Shown here: positions 38,468 through 46,917 of the stretch, piece by piece
How positions within the stretch are numbered: the stretch's first letter is position 1
Layout of the letters: each line of letters starts with the position of its first letter
Assembly (NCBI GenBank): GCA_002840845.1
Contig: PHCS01000004.1
Span: 1-64,000 of the forward strand
Length of the DNA: 64,000 bases
Source of the DNA: Betaproteobacteria bacterium HGW-Betaproteobacteria-14
GTDB taxonomy: Bacteria > Pseudomonadota > Gammaproteobacteria > Burkholderiales > Rhodocyclaceae
Reading direction: 5' to 3'
Notes under the pieces: model-generated
What the model saw: only the letters and a program-made list of their open reading frames with translations
The model's database searches: none
Told to the model about the DNA's origin: nothing
Position numbers and translations under genes: made by a program

Positions 38468-39424
38468 TCAGGTCTTGCGCGTGGCGATCAGGCTCGCGAT
38501 GACGCTTGCCGAAATCAGCACCGCGACGATGCTTAGCGAAGCCGCCACTGGCATGTGATACCACGGCGCGATGAGCATCTTGGCCCCGATGAAGGCGAGC
38601 ACCATGGCCAGTCCGTACTTCAGCAAGTGGAAGCGGTCTGCCACGTCGGCGAGCAGGAAGTACAGCGCCCGCAGGCCCAGAATGGCGAAGATGTTGGAGG
38701 TGAAGACGATGAAGGGATCGGTCGTGATGGCGAATATGGCTGGAATGGAATCCACCGCAAAAACCAGATCGGAGGCTTCGATCAGGATCAGCACCAGAAA
38801 CAGCGGCGTGAAGTAGCGCACCCCGTCTTTCGTTACGGTGAAGGCCTCGCCATGATGGTCTTCCGAAATGCGCAGGTGCCGGCGCGCGAACTTGAGCAGA
38901 GGGTTCTTCTCCAGGTCGGGTTGCTTCTCCGCCATGACCAGCATGCGCATGCCGGTGACCACCAGGAAAAAACCGAAGATATACAGTATCCATGAGAACT
39001 CCCGCACCAGCCAGGCGCCGGCCAGAATCATGACGGCGCGCATGGCGATGGCGCCCAGCACGCCGTAAATGAGCACGCGGCGCTGGTATTCCGCGGCGAC
39101 ATGGAAGGACGAAAAAATCAGCAGGAAGATGAACACGTTGTCCACAGACAGCGATTTCTCGATCAGATACCCGGTGAAGAATTCCAGCGCCTTGCGGTCG
39201 GCAATTTCCTTGCCCACCGTATCGTGAAGATGCCACCACAGGCCCGCGTTGAACAGCAGTGCCAGGCTGACCCAGACCAGCGACCAGACAGCCGCCTCCC
39301 TGATGCCTACCTTGTGTGCTTTCTTGCCGCCAAACACAAAAAGGTCCAGCGCCAGCATGACCAGGACGAAGGCGATGAAGGCGGCCCACATCCAGGGCTC
39401 GCCGATGCTGATGGCGGAATTCAT
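38468..39424 (-). CDS. TerC-family integral membrane protein
   Basis: 318 aa with nine membrane helices. Family hallmarks are SLSVDNVFIFLLIF and IEASDLVFAVDSIPAIFAI, each with acidic residues (metal site), and the RFHLLKYGLAM helix. TerC/Alx proteins are linked to manganese export and to tellurite resistance; recent work connects them to metalation of exoenzymes. It starts 25 bases after htpX, in the same direction, and no manganese riboswitch was seen. Confidence 0.95.
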   Translation of the reverse strand: MNSAISIGEPWMWAAFIAFVLVMLALDLFVFGGKKAHKVGIREAAVWSLVWVSLALLFNAGLWWHLHDTVGKEIADRKALEFFTGYLIEKSLSVDNVFIFLLIFSSFHVAAEYQRRVLIYGVLGAIAMRAVMILAGAWLVREFSWILYIFGFFLVVTGMRMLVMAEKQPDLEKNPLLKFARRHLRISEDHHGEAFTVTKDGVRYFTPLFLVLILIEASDLVFAVDSIPAIFAITTDPFIVFTSNIFAILGLRALYFLLADVADRFHLLKYGLAMVLAFIGAKMLIAPWYHMPVAASLSIVAVLISASVIASLIATRKT

Positions 39425-39449
39425 GTCAATAAGCGGCCGGCCATGCGAA

Positions 39450-40325
39450 TTACTGCGCCGCCTTGAGCGCGGCGATGCGCTCCGCGAGCGGCGGGTGGGT
39501 CATGAACAGGCGCTTGAGGCCGCCCGCGCCGCCGCCGGCAATGCCGAAAGCCGCCATCTTGTCCGGCAAGGGCGCCGGATGCTGTGCGCTGAGGCGCTCC
39601 AGCGCGGCGATCATGGCGCCGCGTCCGGCAAGGCGGGCGCCGCCCCGGTCGGCGCGGAACTCGCGCTGGCGCGAGAACCACATGACGATGATTGAGGCGA
39701 GGATGCCAAGTATCAACTCGGCGATGATCATCGTGACGAAAAAGGCGGGGCCATGGCCGCGCTCGGTCTTGAACACGACCTTGTCCACAAGGTGGCCAAT
39801 GACGCGCGACAGGAACATGACGAAAGTGTTGACCACGCCCTGGATCAGCGCGAGCGTGACCATGTCGCCGTTGGCGGCATGAGCCACTTCGTGGCCCAAT
39901 ACAGCCTCGGCTTCTTCACGCGTCATTTGCCGCAATAACCCTGTGGAGACGGCGATGAGCGAGTTGTTCTTGCTCATGCCGGTGGCGAAGGCGTTGACGT
40001 CGGAAGAATCGAAAATACCGACTTCGGGCATTTTGATGCCAAGTTGCGCGGCGTACTTGCGGACTGTCTCCACCAGCCAGAATTCAGTCGAATTCGACGG
40101 GGTCTCGATGACTTTCACACCCATTGCCTTTTTTGCGGTCCATTTTGAGATGGCGAGAGAAATGAAGGACCCGCCAAAGCCCATCACCGCCGCGAAGATC
40201 AGCAGCGACGTCAAGTTGAGGCCCTGTTCGTTGAGGTAGGGCTCAACGCCCAGCAGGCGCATGGATATGGACAGCACCAGCACGATGGCCAGGTTGGTGC
40301 CGAGGAAGAGCAGGGTTCGTTTCAT
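39450..40325 (-). CDS. htpX: HtpX membrane zinc metalloprotease
   Basis: 291 aa with two N-terminal and two central membrane segments. The zinc motif [11 protein letters not shown] (HExxH) follows the second helix, and the third ligand Glu is in the [14 protein letters not shown] region. Degrades misfolded inner-membrane proteins. Operon with the terC gene. Confidence 0.97.
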   Translation of the reverse strand: MKRTLLFLGTNLAIVLVLSISMRLLGVEPYLNEQGLNLTSLLIFAAVMGFGGSFISLAISKWTAKKAMGVKVIETPSNSTEFWLVETVRKYAAQLGIKMPEVGIFDSSDVNAFATGMSKNNSLIAVSTGLLRQMTREEAEAVLGHEVAHAANGDMVTLALIQGVVNTFVMFLSRVIGHLVDKVVFKTERGHGPAFFVTMIIAELILGILASIIVMWFSRQREFRADRGGARLAGRGAMIAALERLSAQHPAPLPDKMAAFGIAGGGAGGLKRLFMTHPPLAERIAALKAAQ

Positions 40326-40377
40326 GACAAGTTTCTCCTAGACAGTGATTCCATCGGCAGCGCTCGCGGAAGCATGT

Positions 40378-41523
40378 TCAGCAGATGCCTATCGCGGTGC
40401 GGGCAGCCATGGCCTTTTCGCGCACTATTTCGGAATCCTCGCCGAGCACGGTGAAATGTCCCATCTTGCGCCCGGGCCGGACGCAATGCTTGCCGTAGAG
40501 ATGCAGCTTGAGGTGAGAAACCGATTGCAGCTTGTGCCAATCCGGCTCCCGGGCGCAGCGTGCTCCGCCGGGATACCAGAGGTCGCCAAGGAGGTTGACC
40601 ATCATCGCGGCGGAATGGTGCCCGGCATCGCCGAGGGGCAGGCCGCACAGCGCCCGTACCTGCTGCTCGTACTGGTTCGTGATGCATGCGTCGAGCGTGT
40701 AGTGGCCGGAATTATGGGGCCGGGGCGCCAATTCATTCACAAGAAGTTCGCCTTCTACGACAAAGAACTCGACAGTCAGAGTGCCGACATAATCCATCCC
40801 GGCAGCGATGTCATGCGCGATCCCCCTGGCAGTGTCCGCCAGTCTGCCAGTAACGCCACGGGCGGGTATGAACGAGTGATCGAGAATGCCCTGCCGATGA
40901 TGGTTGAATGCCATGGGAAAGCATTCCACCTTGCCGCCTTCGTCTCGCGCCAGCACCAGGGACACTTCGCATTCGAGGGATATTTCCCGCTCCAGAACAC
41001 AGGGCTCGCCGCCGAATTGCCGGAAGGCGGAGAGCGCATCGTCCTTTCCCTTGACCCGCGCCTGCCCCTTGCCGTCGTAACCGAAGCGAGCCACCTTGAG
41101 GATTCCCGGGAAGAGATCGGTTGGGGCGCTCATTGCGTCCTCTTCGCCGCAGATGCTTGCATAGGGGACATGCGGAAAACCGCGCGATTTCAGGAACGCT
41201 TTTTCATCGCCACGGTTTTGGCAGATTGCGACCGCTTCCGGACTCGGACGAACCGGGATGTGCCGGGCCAGGTAGGACAGTGCCTGTGCCGGCACGCTCT
41301 CGAACTCCGTGGTCACCGCCGCACAGCGGTTTGCCAGGTGGTCCAGCGCGGCCTGGTCGTCATAGGATGCGGCGACATGCTCGTCCGCGATACGCCCGGC
41401 GACACAGTCAGGGTCTGGATCGAGAACGATGACGCGGTATCCCAGTTCATGTGCGGCGATGACGAAATAACGGCCAAGTTGCCCGCCGCCGAGCAGGCCG
41501 AGCGTGGCTGGGGGCAGGATCAT
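40378..41523 (-). CDS. purK: N5-carboxyaminoimidazole ribonucleotide synthase
   Basis: 381 aa ATP-grasp enzyme. N-terminal [21 protein letters not shown] and the ATP-grasp core ([30 protein letters not shown], conserved Glu and Asn metal ligands). Converts AIR, ATP and bicarbonate to N5-CAIR. The start overlaps the purE stop by four bases; the pair is coupled. Confidence 0.97.
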   Translation of the reverse strand: MILPPATLGLLGGGQLGRYFVIAAHELGYRVIVLDPDPDCVAGRIADEHVAASYDDQAALDHLANRCAAVTTEFESVPAQALSYLARHIPVRPSPEAVAICQNRGDEKAFLKSRGFPHVPYASICGEEDAMSAPTDLFPGILKVARFGYDGKGQARVKGKDDALSAFRQFGGEPCVLEREISLECEVSLVLARDEGGKVECFPMAFNHHRQGILDHSFIPARGVTGRLADTARGIAHDIAAGMDYVGTLTVEFFVVEGELLVNELAPRPHNSGHYTLDACITNQYEQQVRALCGLPLGDAGHHSAAMMVNLLGDLWYPGGARCAREPDWHKLQSVSHLKLHLYGKHCVRPGRKMGHFTVLGEDSEIVREKAMAARTAIGIC

Positions 41524-42047
41524 TGCGGTTGCTGGAGGCGCATCGCCATCACCTTGTCGGCCTGGCTTTGGCGAAAACCTAGGAGCTTGTCGGCCAATGG
41601 GCCTTCGCCATCACCGTCGGCTGCGAGCATGGCGACGGCAAACAGGGCGGCGTTGGCGGCGCCGGCTTCGCCGATGGCAAAGGTCGCGACAGGGATCCCC
41701 TTGGGCATCTGGACGATGGAAAGCAGGGAATCCATGCCTTTCAGGTGTTTCGAGGGTATGGGTACGCCCAGCACCGGCACCGGGGTAATCGCAGCCAGCA
41801 TGCCAGGCAGGTGGGCGGCGCCACCCGCGCCGGCGATGATGGCTCTGAGGCCCCGCTTGCGCGCATCCGAAGCGTAGTCGAACAGCAGGGCGGGCGTGCG
41901 GTGGGCTGATACGACGCGAGCCTCGTAAGACACGCCAAACTCGTCAAGCACGCTGGCAGCGGCCTGCATCACCGGCCAGTCCGAATCCGAGCCCATCACG
42001 ATGCCAATTACGGGCAAATCCCCGCTCGTTTCATCCAATTGGGACAT
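41520..42047 (-). CDS. purE: N5-carboxyaminoimidazole ribonucleotide mutase
   Basis: 175 aa. Motifs [30 protein letters not shown] and [25 protein letters not shown] mark class I PurE, with His in SAHRTP. Upstream of purK in the same operon. No good Shine-Dalgarno was seen before its ATG. Confidence 0.98.
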   Translation of the reverse strand: MSQLDETSGDLPVIGIVMGSDSDWPVMQAAASVLDEFGVSYEARVVSAHRTPALLFDYASDARKRGLRAIIAGAGGAAHLPGMLAAITPVPVLGVPIPSKHLKGMDSLLSIVQMPKGIPVATFAIGEAGAANAALFAVAMLAADGDGEGPLADKLLGFRQSQADKVMAMRLQQPQ

Positions 42048-42060
42048 GTGAAGCCTGTGC

Positions 42061-42756
42061 TCAGTCGTTGCCGTTGGCGAACCCCAGCAGGTGCAGCAGG
42101 CTGGTGAAGAGGTTGAAGATCGAGACGAAGAGCGTCACCGTGGCCATGATGTAGTTGGTCTCGCCGCCGTGGATGATGTTGCTGGTCTCGTAGAGGATCA
42201 GTCCCGACATGAGCAGGACGAACAGCGCGGAGACGGCCAGGGACAGGCCAGGCAGTTCGAAGAAAATCGCGCCGAGGCCGGCAAGAAAGGCTACCAGGAT
42301 TCCCGCCATCAGGAATCCGCCCATGAAACTGAAGTTCTTGCGGCTGGCGAGCGCGTAGCCCGACAGGCCGAGAAAGATCGCGCCGGTGGCGCCCATTGCG
42401 GTCATGACGGTCTGCGCCCCGTTGGGCAGCCCGAGATAGGCATTGAGGATCGGCCCCAGCGTGTAGCCCATGAAGCCGGTCAGGGCAAACACGAACAGGA
42501 GTCCCACGCCGCGGTCGCGGAACTTCGATGTCAGGTAGAGCAGTCCGAAATAGCCTCCAAGGGTCAGTATCAGGCCTGGATGGGGCAGCTTGAGGGCCAT
42601 CGAGGCCCCTGCGGCGAGTGCACTGAAAACCAGCGTCATGGACAGCAACATATAGGTGTTGCGGATCACCTTGTTGCTGGCGAGGGTCGTGGCGATTGTC
42701 TGGTCGGCATTCGCTGCCGGGACGGCGTTGGACAGGTTGCGCGTGTTCATGGTCAT
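42061..42756 (-). CDS. Bax inhibitor-1/YccA-family membrane protein
   Basis: 231 aa, seven membrane helices. Family segments [22 protein letters not shown] and [36 protein letters not shown]. YccA modulates FtsH proteolysis in E. coli; BI-1 relatives are pH-gated calcium leak channels. It overlaps the upstream HPF gene by four bases. Confidence 0.95.
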   Translation of the reverse strand: MTMNTRNLSNAVPAANADQTIATTLASNKVIRNTYMLLSMTLVFSALAAGASMALKLPHPGLILTLGGYFGLLYLTSKFRDRGVGLLFVFALTGFMGYTLGPILNAYLGLPNGAQTVMTAMGATGAIFLGLSGYALASRKNFSFMGGFLMAGILVAFLAGLGAIFFELPGLSLAVSALFVLLMSGLILYETSNIIHGGETNYIMATVTLFVSIFNLFTSLLHLLGFANGND

Positions 42757-43154
42757 TCTCCTTTCAGATAATGGGAGCCGGGCAGGCTCGCGTGCTCAGG
42801 GCTTGGAGGGAACGCGGGTTCATGCACCTCCGTTTCAGTGAAGTTGACCTGACGCGACATGCAGCGCGCCACGCTCCGTCCGGCGCGGTTGGCGGCGCGG
42901 TCGATGGCGGCGTACAAATCGGTTTCCACGTCGTCGATCACCACATCGGGACGGCCTTTCAGCATGACCCTGACGCGGCAGCGTTTGTCCCGGCCGCCGC
43001 GCGGACCGTTGACATCGCCCAGATGCAACGCGACCCAACGTACGTGCTCGTCCGCACGGGTCAGGGCATAGCGCAGTCGCCGAGCGGCGTATTCGCGTAT
43101 CGCCTCGGTGAGCGGGAATCCGTTCGTGCGTATGTCGATTCTCATGGCAGACAC
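42753..43154 (-). CDS. Ribosome hibernation/HPF-like (sigma-54 modulation) protein
   Basis: 133 aa from a GTG with GGAAAG five bases upstream; an ATG at 43145 (MRIDIRTNG) is the alternative. The N-terminal beta-alpha domain (IDIRTNGFPLTEAIREYAARRLRYALTR) and the VKLKGRPDVVIDDVETDLYAAIDRAANRAGRSV region match short-form HPF/YfiA. It may inactivate 70S ribosomes. The C-terminal tail (HEPAFPPSPEHASLPGS) is an extension. Confidence 0.88.
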   Translation of the reverse strand: MSAMRIDIRTNGFPLTEAIREYAARRLRYALTRADEHVRWVALHLGDVNGPRGGRDKRCRVRVMLKGRPDVVIDDVETDLYAAIDRAANRAGRSVARCMSRQVNFTETEVHEPAFPPSPEHASLPGSHYLKGE

Positions 43155-43206
43155 ATCTTTCCGGGTTGTGGATTGGCCAATCCTAGCCGCGGATGGATGT
43201 CTTGGA

Positions 43207-43237
43207 AATTCGAATATAATTCAACTTAAATTCGAAA
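43207..43237 (+). promoter_or_regulatory. nhaR promoter region with TTCGAA repeats
   Basis: A perfect TATAAT (43215-43220) is embedded between AATTCGAAT (43207-43215) and AATTCGAAA (43229-43237), with an AATACGAACAT further on. Repeated TTCGAA palindromes around the -10 suggest an autoregulator site. The -35 is not obvious. Confidence 0.45.
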
Positions 43238-43260
43238 AATACGAACATATACGTTAATCG

Positions 43261-44175
43261 ATGAGCGGACTGAACTACAAACATTTGCGCTACTTCTGGA
43301 CGGTAGCCAAGGCCGGCGGGATTGCGCGTGCATGCGAACGCCTGCACCTGACCCCGCAAACCATCAGCGGACAACTGAGCGTCTTCGAGGCGGCGCTCGG
43401 CCACAAGCTGTTTGCGCGCACTGGCCGCCGCCTCGAACTCACCGAGGCAGGTCGCATGGTGCTCAGCTATGCCGACGAAATCTTCACAGTCGGCGAGGAA
43501 CTCGAGGACGCATTGCGCCATCAAGGCGGCGGCATGCCCCTGCAGTTCAAGGTGGGCGTCGCCGATTCGGTGCCCAAGTCCGTCGCCTACCGTCTTCTGG
43601 AGCCGGCCGTTTCCCTTCCCGAGCCGCTCAGGATCCTCTGCCGCGAGGGCAAACTCGCCAGCCTCATGGCGGACCTGGCGATCCACCGGCTTGACCTAGT
43701 CATCTCGGACGGACCCATGCCTGCGGGCATGAGTATCCGGGGATTCAATCACCTGCTGGGCGAAAGCGGACTCACTTTCTTTGCTGCGCCCTCCCTGGCG
43801 CGCAGACACAAGGGGAGGTTTCCTGGCTGCCTTGACGGGGCACCCATGCTGCTGCCTGGGGAGGAAGCGGCTGTTCGGCCCGGATTGATGAACTGGCTTG
43901 AGGGCATCGCCGTGCACCCGATAATTGTCGGCGAGTTCGACGACGGCGCATTAATGAAGGCCTTCGGGAAGGCAGGGATAGGAATCTTTGCAGCTCCGTC
44001 GGCAATTGCTGGCGAAGTGCGGCAGCAGTACGGGGTGGTGCCGATTGGCAGCACCCATGCTGTGACCGAACGGTTCTACGCGATTTCGGTGGAGCGCCGG
44101 CTGACCCATCCGGCGGTGGTGGCCATCAGTTCGGCGGCGCGCGAGGAACTGTTCGCCCGGAAGCGCAATGGCTGA
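43261..44175 (+). CDS. nhaR: NhaR-like LysR-type activator
   Basis: 304 aa. The DNA-binding domain starts LNYKHLRYFWTVAKAGGIARACERLHLTPQTISGQL, which is the NhaR subgroup signature, rather than generic LysR. In E. coli it senses Na+/pH and activates nhaA. No nhaA is adjacent; the closest genes are HPF (divergent) and cphA (convergent), so the regulon here may differ. Confidence 0.9.
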   Translation: MSGLNYKHLRYFWTVAKAGGIARACERLHLTPQTISGQLSVFEAALGHKLFARTGRRLELTEAGRMVLSYADEIFTVGEELEDALRHQGGGMPLQFKVGVADSVPKSVAYRLLEPAVSLPEPLRILCREGKLASLMADLAIHRLDLVISDGPMPAGMSIRGFNHLLGESGLTFFAAPSLARRHKGRFPGCLDGAPMLLPGEEAAVRPGLMNWLEGIAVHPIIVGEFDDGALMKAFGKAGIGIFAAPSAIAGEVRQQYGVVPIGSTHAVTERFYAISVERRLTHPAVVAISSAAREELFARKRNG

Positions 44176-44254
44176 AGCGGGTTGGCGTCGAGGTATCGGG
44201 AGTCCGATTCGCGGGTCGGCGGGAACTTAGCGGCACCATGGACAAAGAAGCGCC

Positions 44255-46903
44255 TCAACCGCTTGCGGTCATCTTCCTGACAGTCGTTGTGCCTTGTGCC
44301 GGCGCCTTTGTCGGAGCGGGACGCTCGATGGGCACTTCCGCCAGGCGCCTGCCGATATGGGCTAACGCTTCCTCGACCTGATCGATCAGGATCAGGCACA
44401 GTTCTCCTGGCTGAATGCGTGCCAGGGCCGTGTCGATTGCAAGGAATTCGCCGTTGATTTCCTCGATGGCGGTGGTGCGCTTGGCCTGCTTCAGCCCTCC
44501 GCGCAACAGCGCAAGCACTTCGCCGTCGGCGCGCCCACGCTGGCATTGGTCCTGGTATAGGATGACTTCATCGAAGGCGTCGCCGAGAATTTCAGTCTGG
44601 CGCCGAATGTCCTCGTCGCGCCGGTCGCCAGCGCCGCTGATCACGATCATGCGTCTCTCGGAAGGCATGGCCTCGACGGCGCGGACCAAAGCCAGGATGG
44701 CGTCCGGATTGTGGCCGTAGTCCGCGATGAGCGTGCCGCCACGGTAATTGAACACATTGAAGCGGCCAGGTGCCGTATCGGCATCGCTTGAGAAAGTTTG
44801 CAGGGCGTCGCGAATGGCGCGCCAGTTGAGGCCGAGCGCCCAGCCGGCGGCAACGGACGCCATGGCATTCTCAACCTGGAAACCGATGGTGCCTTTGCGC
44901 GTCAGCGGCGCCTCCTCCAGCGGAATGCGCTGGACGACCGTGTTCCCTTCAGCGGCTACGACGGCATTGCCTTCGACATAAACGACGCGGTGACCTTTTG
45001 CCTTGTGCGTGGCCAGCACCGGGTGATGCCGGTCGGCAGTGAAGAAGGTGACTGCGCCGGGGCAGTTGTCCGCCATCCTCACGACATGGGGGTCGGCTGC
45101 ATTGAGGACCGCCATGCCGTCCGGCGCGACGTTCTGCACGATGATGCGCTTGACAACGGCCAAGTCCTCCACCGTGGTGATGTAGTTAAGGCCAAGATGG
45201 TCGCCTACGCCGATGTTGGTGACGACGGCAACCTTGCAGCGGTCGAAAGCAAGTCCTTCGCGCAGCATGCCGCCGCGGGCGGTTTCCAGTACGGCTGCGT
45301 CCACATCAGGATGCATCAGCACGCTGCGAGCGCTCTTCGGACCGCTGCAATCGCCAGTGTCGATGCGCCGATCGCCGATATAGACGCCATCGGTGCAGGT
45401 CATGCCGGTACGCAAACCGTCGTTGCCGAGCATGTGCGCGATCAGACGTACCGTTGTCGTCTTGCCGTTGGTTCCGGTCACGGCCACCACCGGGATGCGG
45501 CCGTCCTCTCCCTCCGGGAACATGGCTGCGATGACGGCTTCTCCGACCGCCCGACCCTTGCCGTAGGAGGGGGCCAGGTGCATACGCAGTCCGGGCGCAG
45601 CGTTGACCTCGACGATGCCGCCCCCCTGTTCTTCCAGTGGCTTCTGCACGGTCTCGCAGACGACATCGACGCCGCAGATGTCCAGGCCGATCATCTGCGC
45701 CGCCGCCACCACGCGTGCGGCGACTTCAGGATGCACTTCCTCGGTAACATCCGTGGCAGTGCCCCCGGTGGACAGGTTGGCATTGTTGCGCAGGATGACG
45801 CGTGTGCCGGGTGCAGGAATCGCGTCGGCGGTGAAGCCTTGCACGGCGAGACGGGCATGGGCGATCTCGTCGAAACGGATCTTGGTGAGCGAGGTGGCAT
45901 GGCCTTCCCCGCGGCGCGGATCGCAGTTGACTTGATTGACCAGCTCGCGAATGGTATGCACGCCGTCACCGAGCACGTGTGGCGGTTCACGCCGTGCGGC
46001 GGCGACCAGCTGGTTGCCCACCACCAGCATGCGGAAGTCGTGACCTGGCACGAAACGTTCGACCAGGACCTCTTCGCTGATCTCGCGCGCAGCCTTGTAG
46101 GCGATCATGAGGTGTTCGCGTGACACGATGTTGACAGTGACGCCCTTGCCCTGATTGCCGTCCCGCGGCTTGACGACCACTGCTGAGCCGATTTCCTGCA
46201 TGGCGGACCAGGCATCCTCGGCGTCGACGACCGGGCGGCCTTGCGGCACCGGTACGCCGGCCGCTTCGAGCAGCCGTTTGGTCAGGTCCTTGTCCTGTGC
46301 GATCGATTCGGCGATGGCGCTGGTGCGATCCATTTCGGCCGCCTGGATGCGGCGAGCCTTGCTGCCCCAGCCGAAATGAACAAGGCTGCCTTCCGTCAGG
46401 CGGCGGTAGGGAATGCTGCGGGCGACGGCGGCATGGACGATGGCACCCGTGCTCGGCCCCAGACGCAAGTCTTCGTCGAGTTCGCGCAGGCGGGACAGCG
46501 CCATGGCTAATTCGAAGGGCTCATCGGCGCGTGCGGCTTCACAAAGCTGTTGCGCCAGCTCGAGCGCAAGACGACCGATGGCCTCCTCCGTGTACTCGAT
46601 GACGACCTGGAAGATGCAGTGCTCGATGGTTTGCGTCACCCGAGTGAAGGCGACCGGACAGCCAGCCTGCGCCTGCAGGCCAAGGGCCGCGTAGGCCAGT
46701 GCATGGGCCAGCGAGATTTCGCCCTCCTGGCCGACGGTACGCATCGGCCCGATGTTCGGGAAACGGGCGCGGAGCCTATCCTCGAATCCGGACAGTCTGC
46801 TGATGCAACATTCGTTATCATCGCATTGCACGACCGCCTCGATGGCGGTGTGGCGGCTCCACAAGTTGGGGCCGCGCAGTGCACGTATACGGGTGATTTC
46901 CAT
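44255..46903 (-). CDS. cphA: Cyanophycin synthetase, catalytically complete
   Basis: 882 aa. Three parts: N-terminal domain (about 1-160), an ATP-grasp domain (about 220-470) that adds Asp to the backbone (SAVVVKPRDGNQGKGV, GIVEVNAAPGLRMHL), and a C-terminal Mur ligase-like domain (about 475-880) with P-loop VTGTNGKTTTVRLI that adds Arg. It also retains ISGAGDRRDEDIRRQ. Builds multi-L-arginyl-poly-L-aspartate, a nitrogen and carbon reserve, as granules. Follows cphA2 with a 14-base gap. Length is normal. Confidence 0.97.
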   Translation of the reverse strand: MEITRIRALRGPNLWSRHTAIEAVVQCDDNECCISRLSGFEDRLRARFPNIGPMRTVGQEGEISLAHALAYAALGLQAQAGCPVAFTRVTQTIEHCIFQVVIEYTEEAIGRLALELAQQLCEAARADEPFELAMALSRLRELDEDLRLGPSTGAIVHAAVARSIPYRRLTEGSLVHFGWGSKARRIQAAEMDRTSAIAESIAQDKDLTKRLLEAAGVPVPQGRPVVDAEDAWSAMQEIGSAVVVKPRDGNQGKGVTVNIVSREHLMIAYKAAREISEEVLVERFVPGHDFRMLVVGNQLVAAARREPPHVLGDGVHTIRELVNQVNCDPRRGEGHATSLTKIRFDEIAHARLAVQGFTADAIPAPGTRVILRNNANLSTGGTATDVTEEVHPEVAARVVAAAQMIGLDICGVDVVCETVQKPLEEQGGGIVEVNAAPGLRMHLAPSYGKGRAVGEAVIAAMFPEGEDGRIPVVAVTGTNGKTTTVRLIAHMLGNDGLRTGMTCTDGVYIGDRRIDTGDCSGPKSARSVLMHPDVDAAVLETARGGMLREGLAFDRCKVAVVTNIGVGDHLGLNYITTVEDLAVVKRIIVQNVAPDGMAVLNAADPHVVRMADNCPGAVTFFTADRHHPVLATHKAKGHRVVYVEGNAVVAAEGNTVVQRIPLEEAPLTRKGTIGFQVENAMASVAAGWALGLNWRAIRDALQTFSSDADTAPGRFNVFNYRGGTLIADYGHNPDAILALVRAVEAMPSERRMIVISGAGDRRDEDIRRQTEILGDAFDEVILYQDQCQRGRADGEVLALLRGGLKQAKRTTAIEEINGEFLAIDTALARIQPGELCLILIDQVEEALAHIGRRLAEVPIERPAPTKAPAQGTTTVRKMTASG

Positions 46904-46917
46904 AGTTCGGATTCCGG

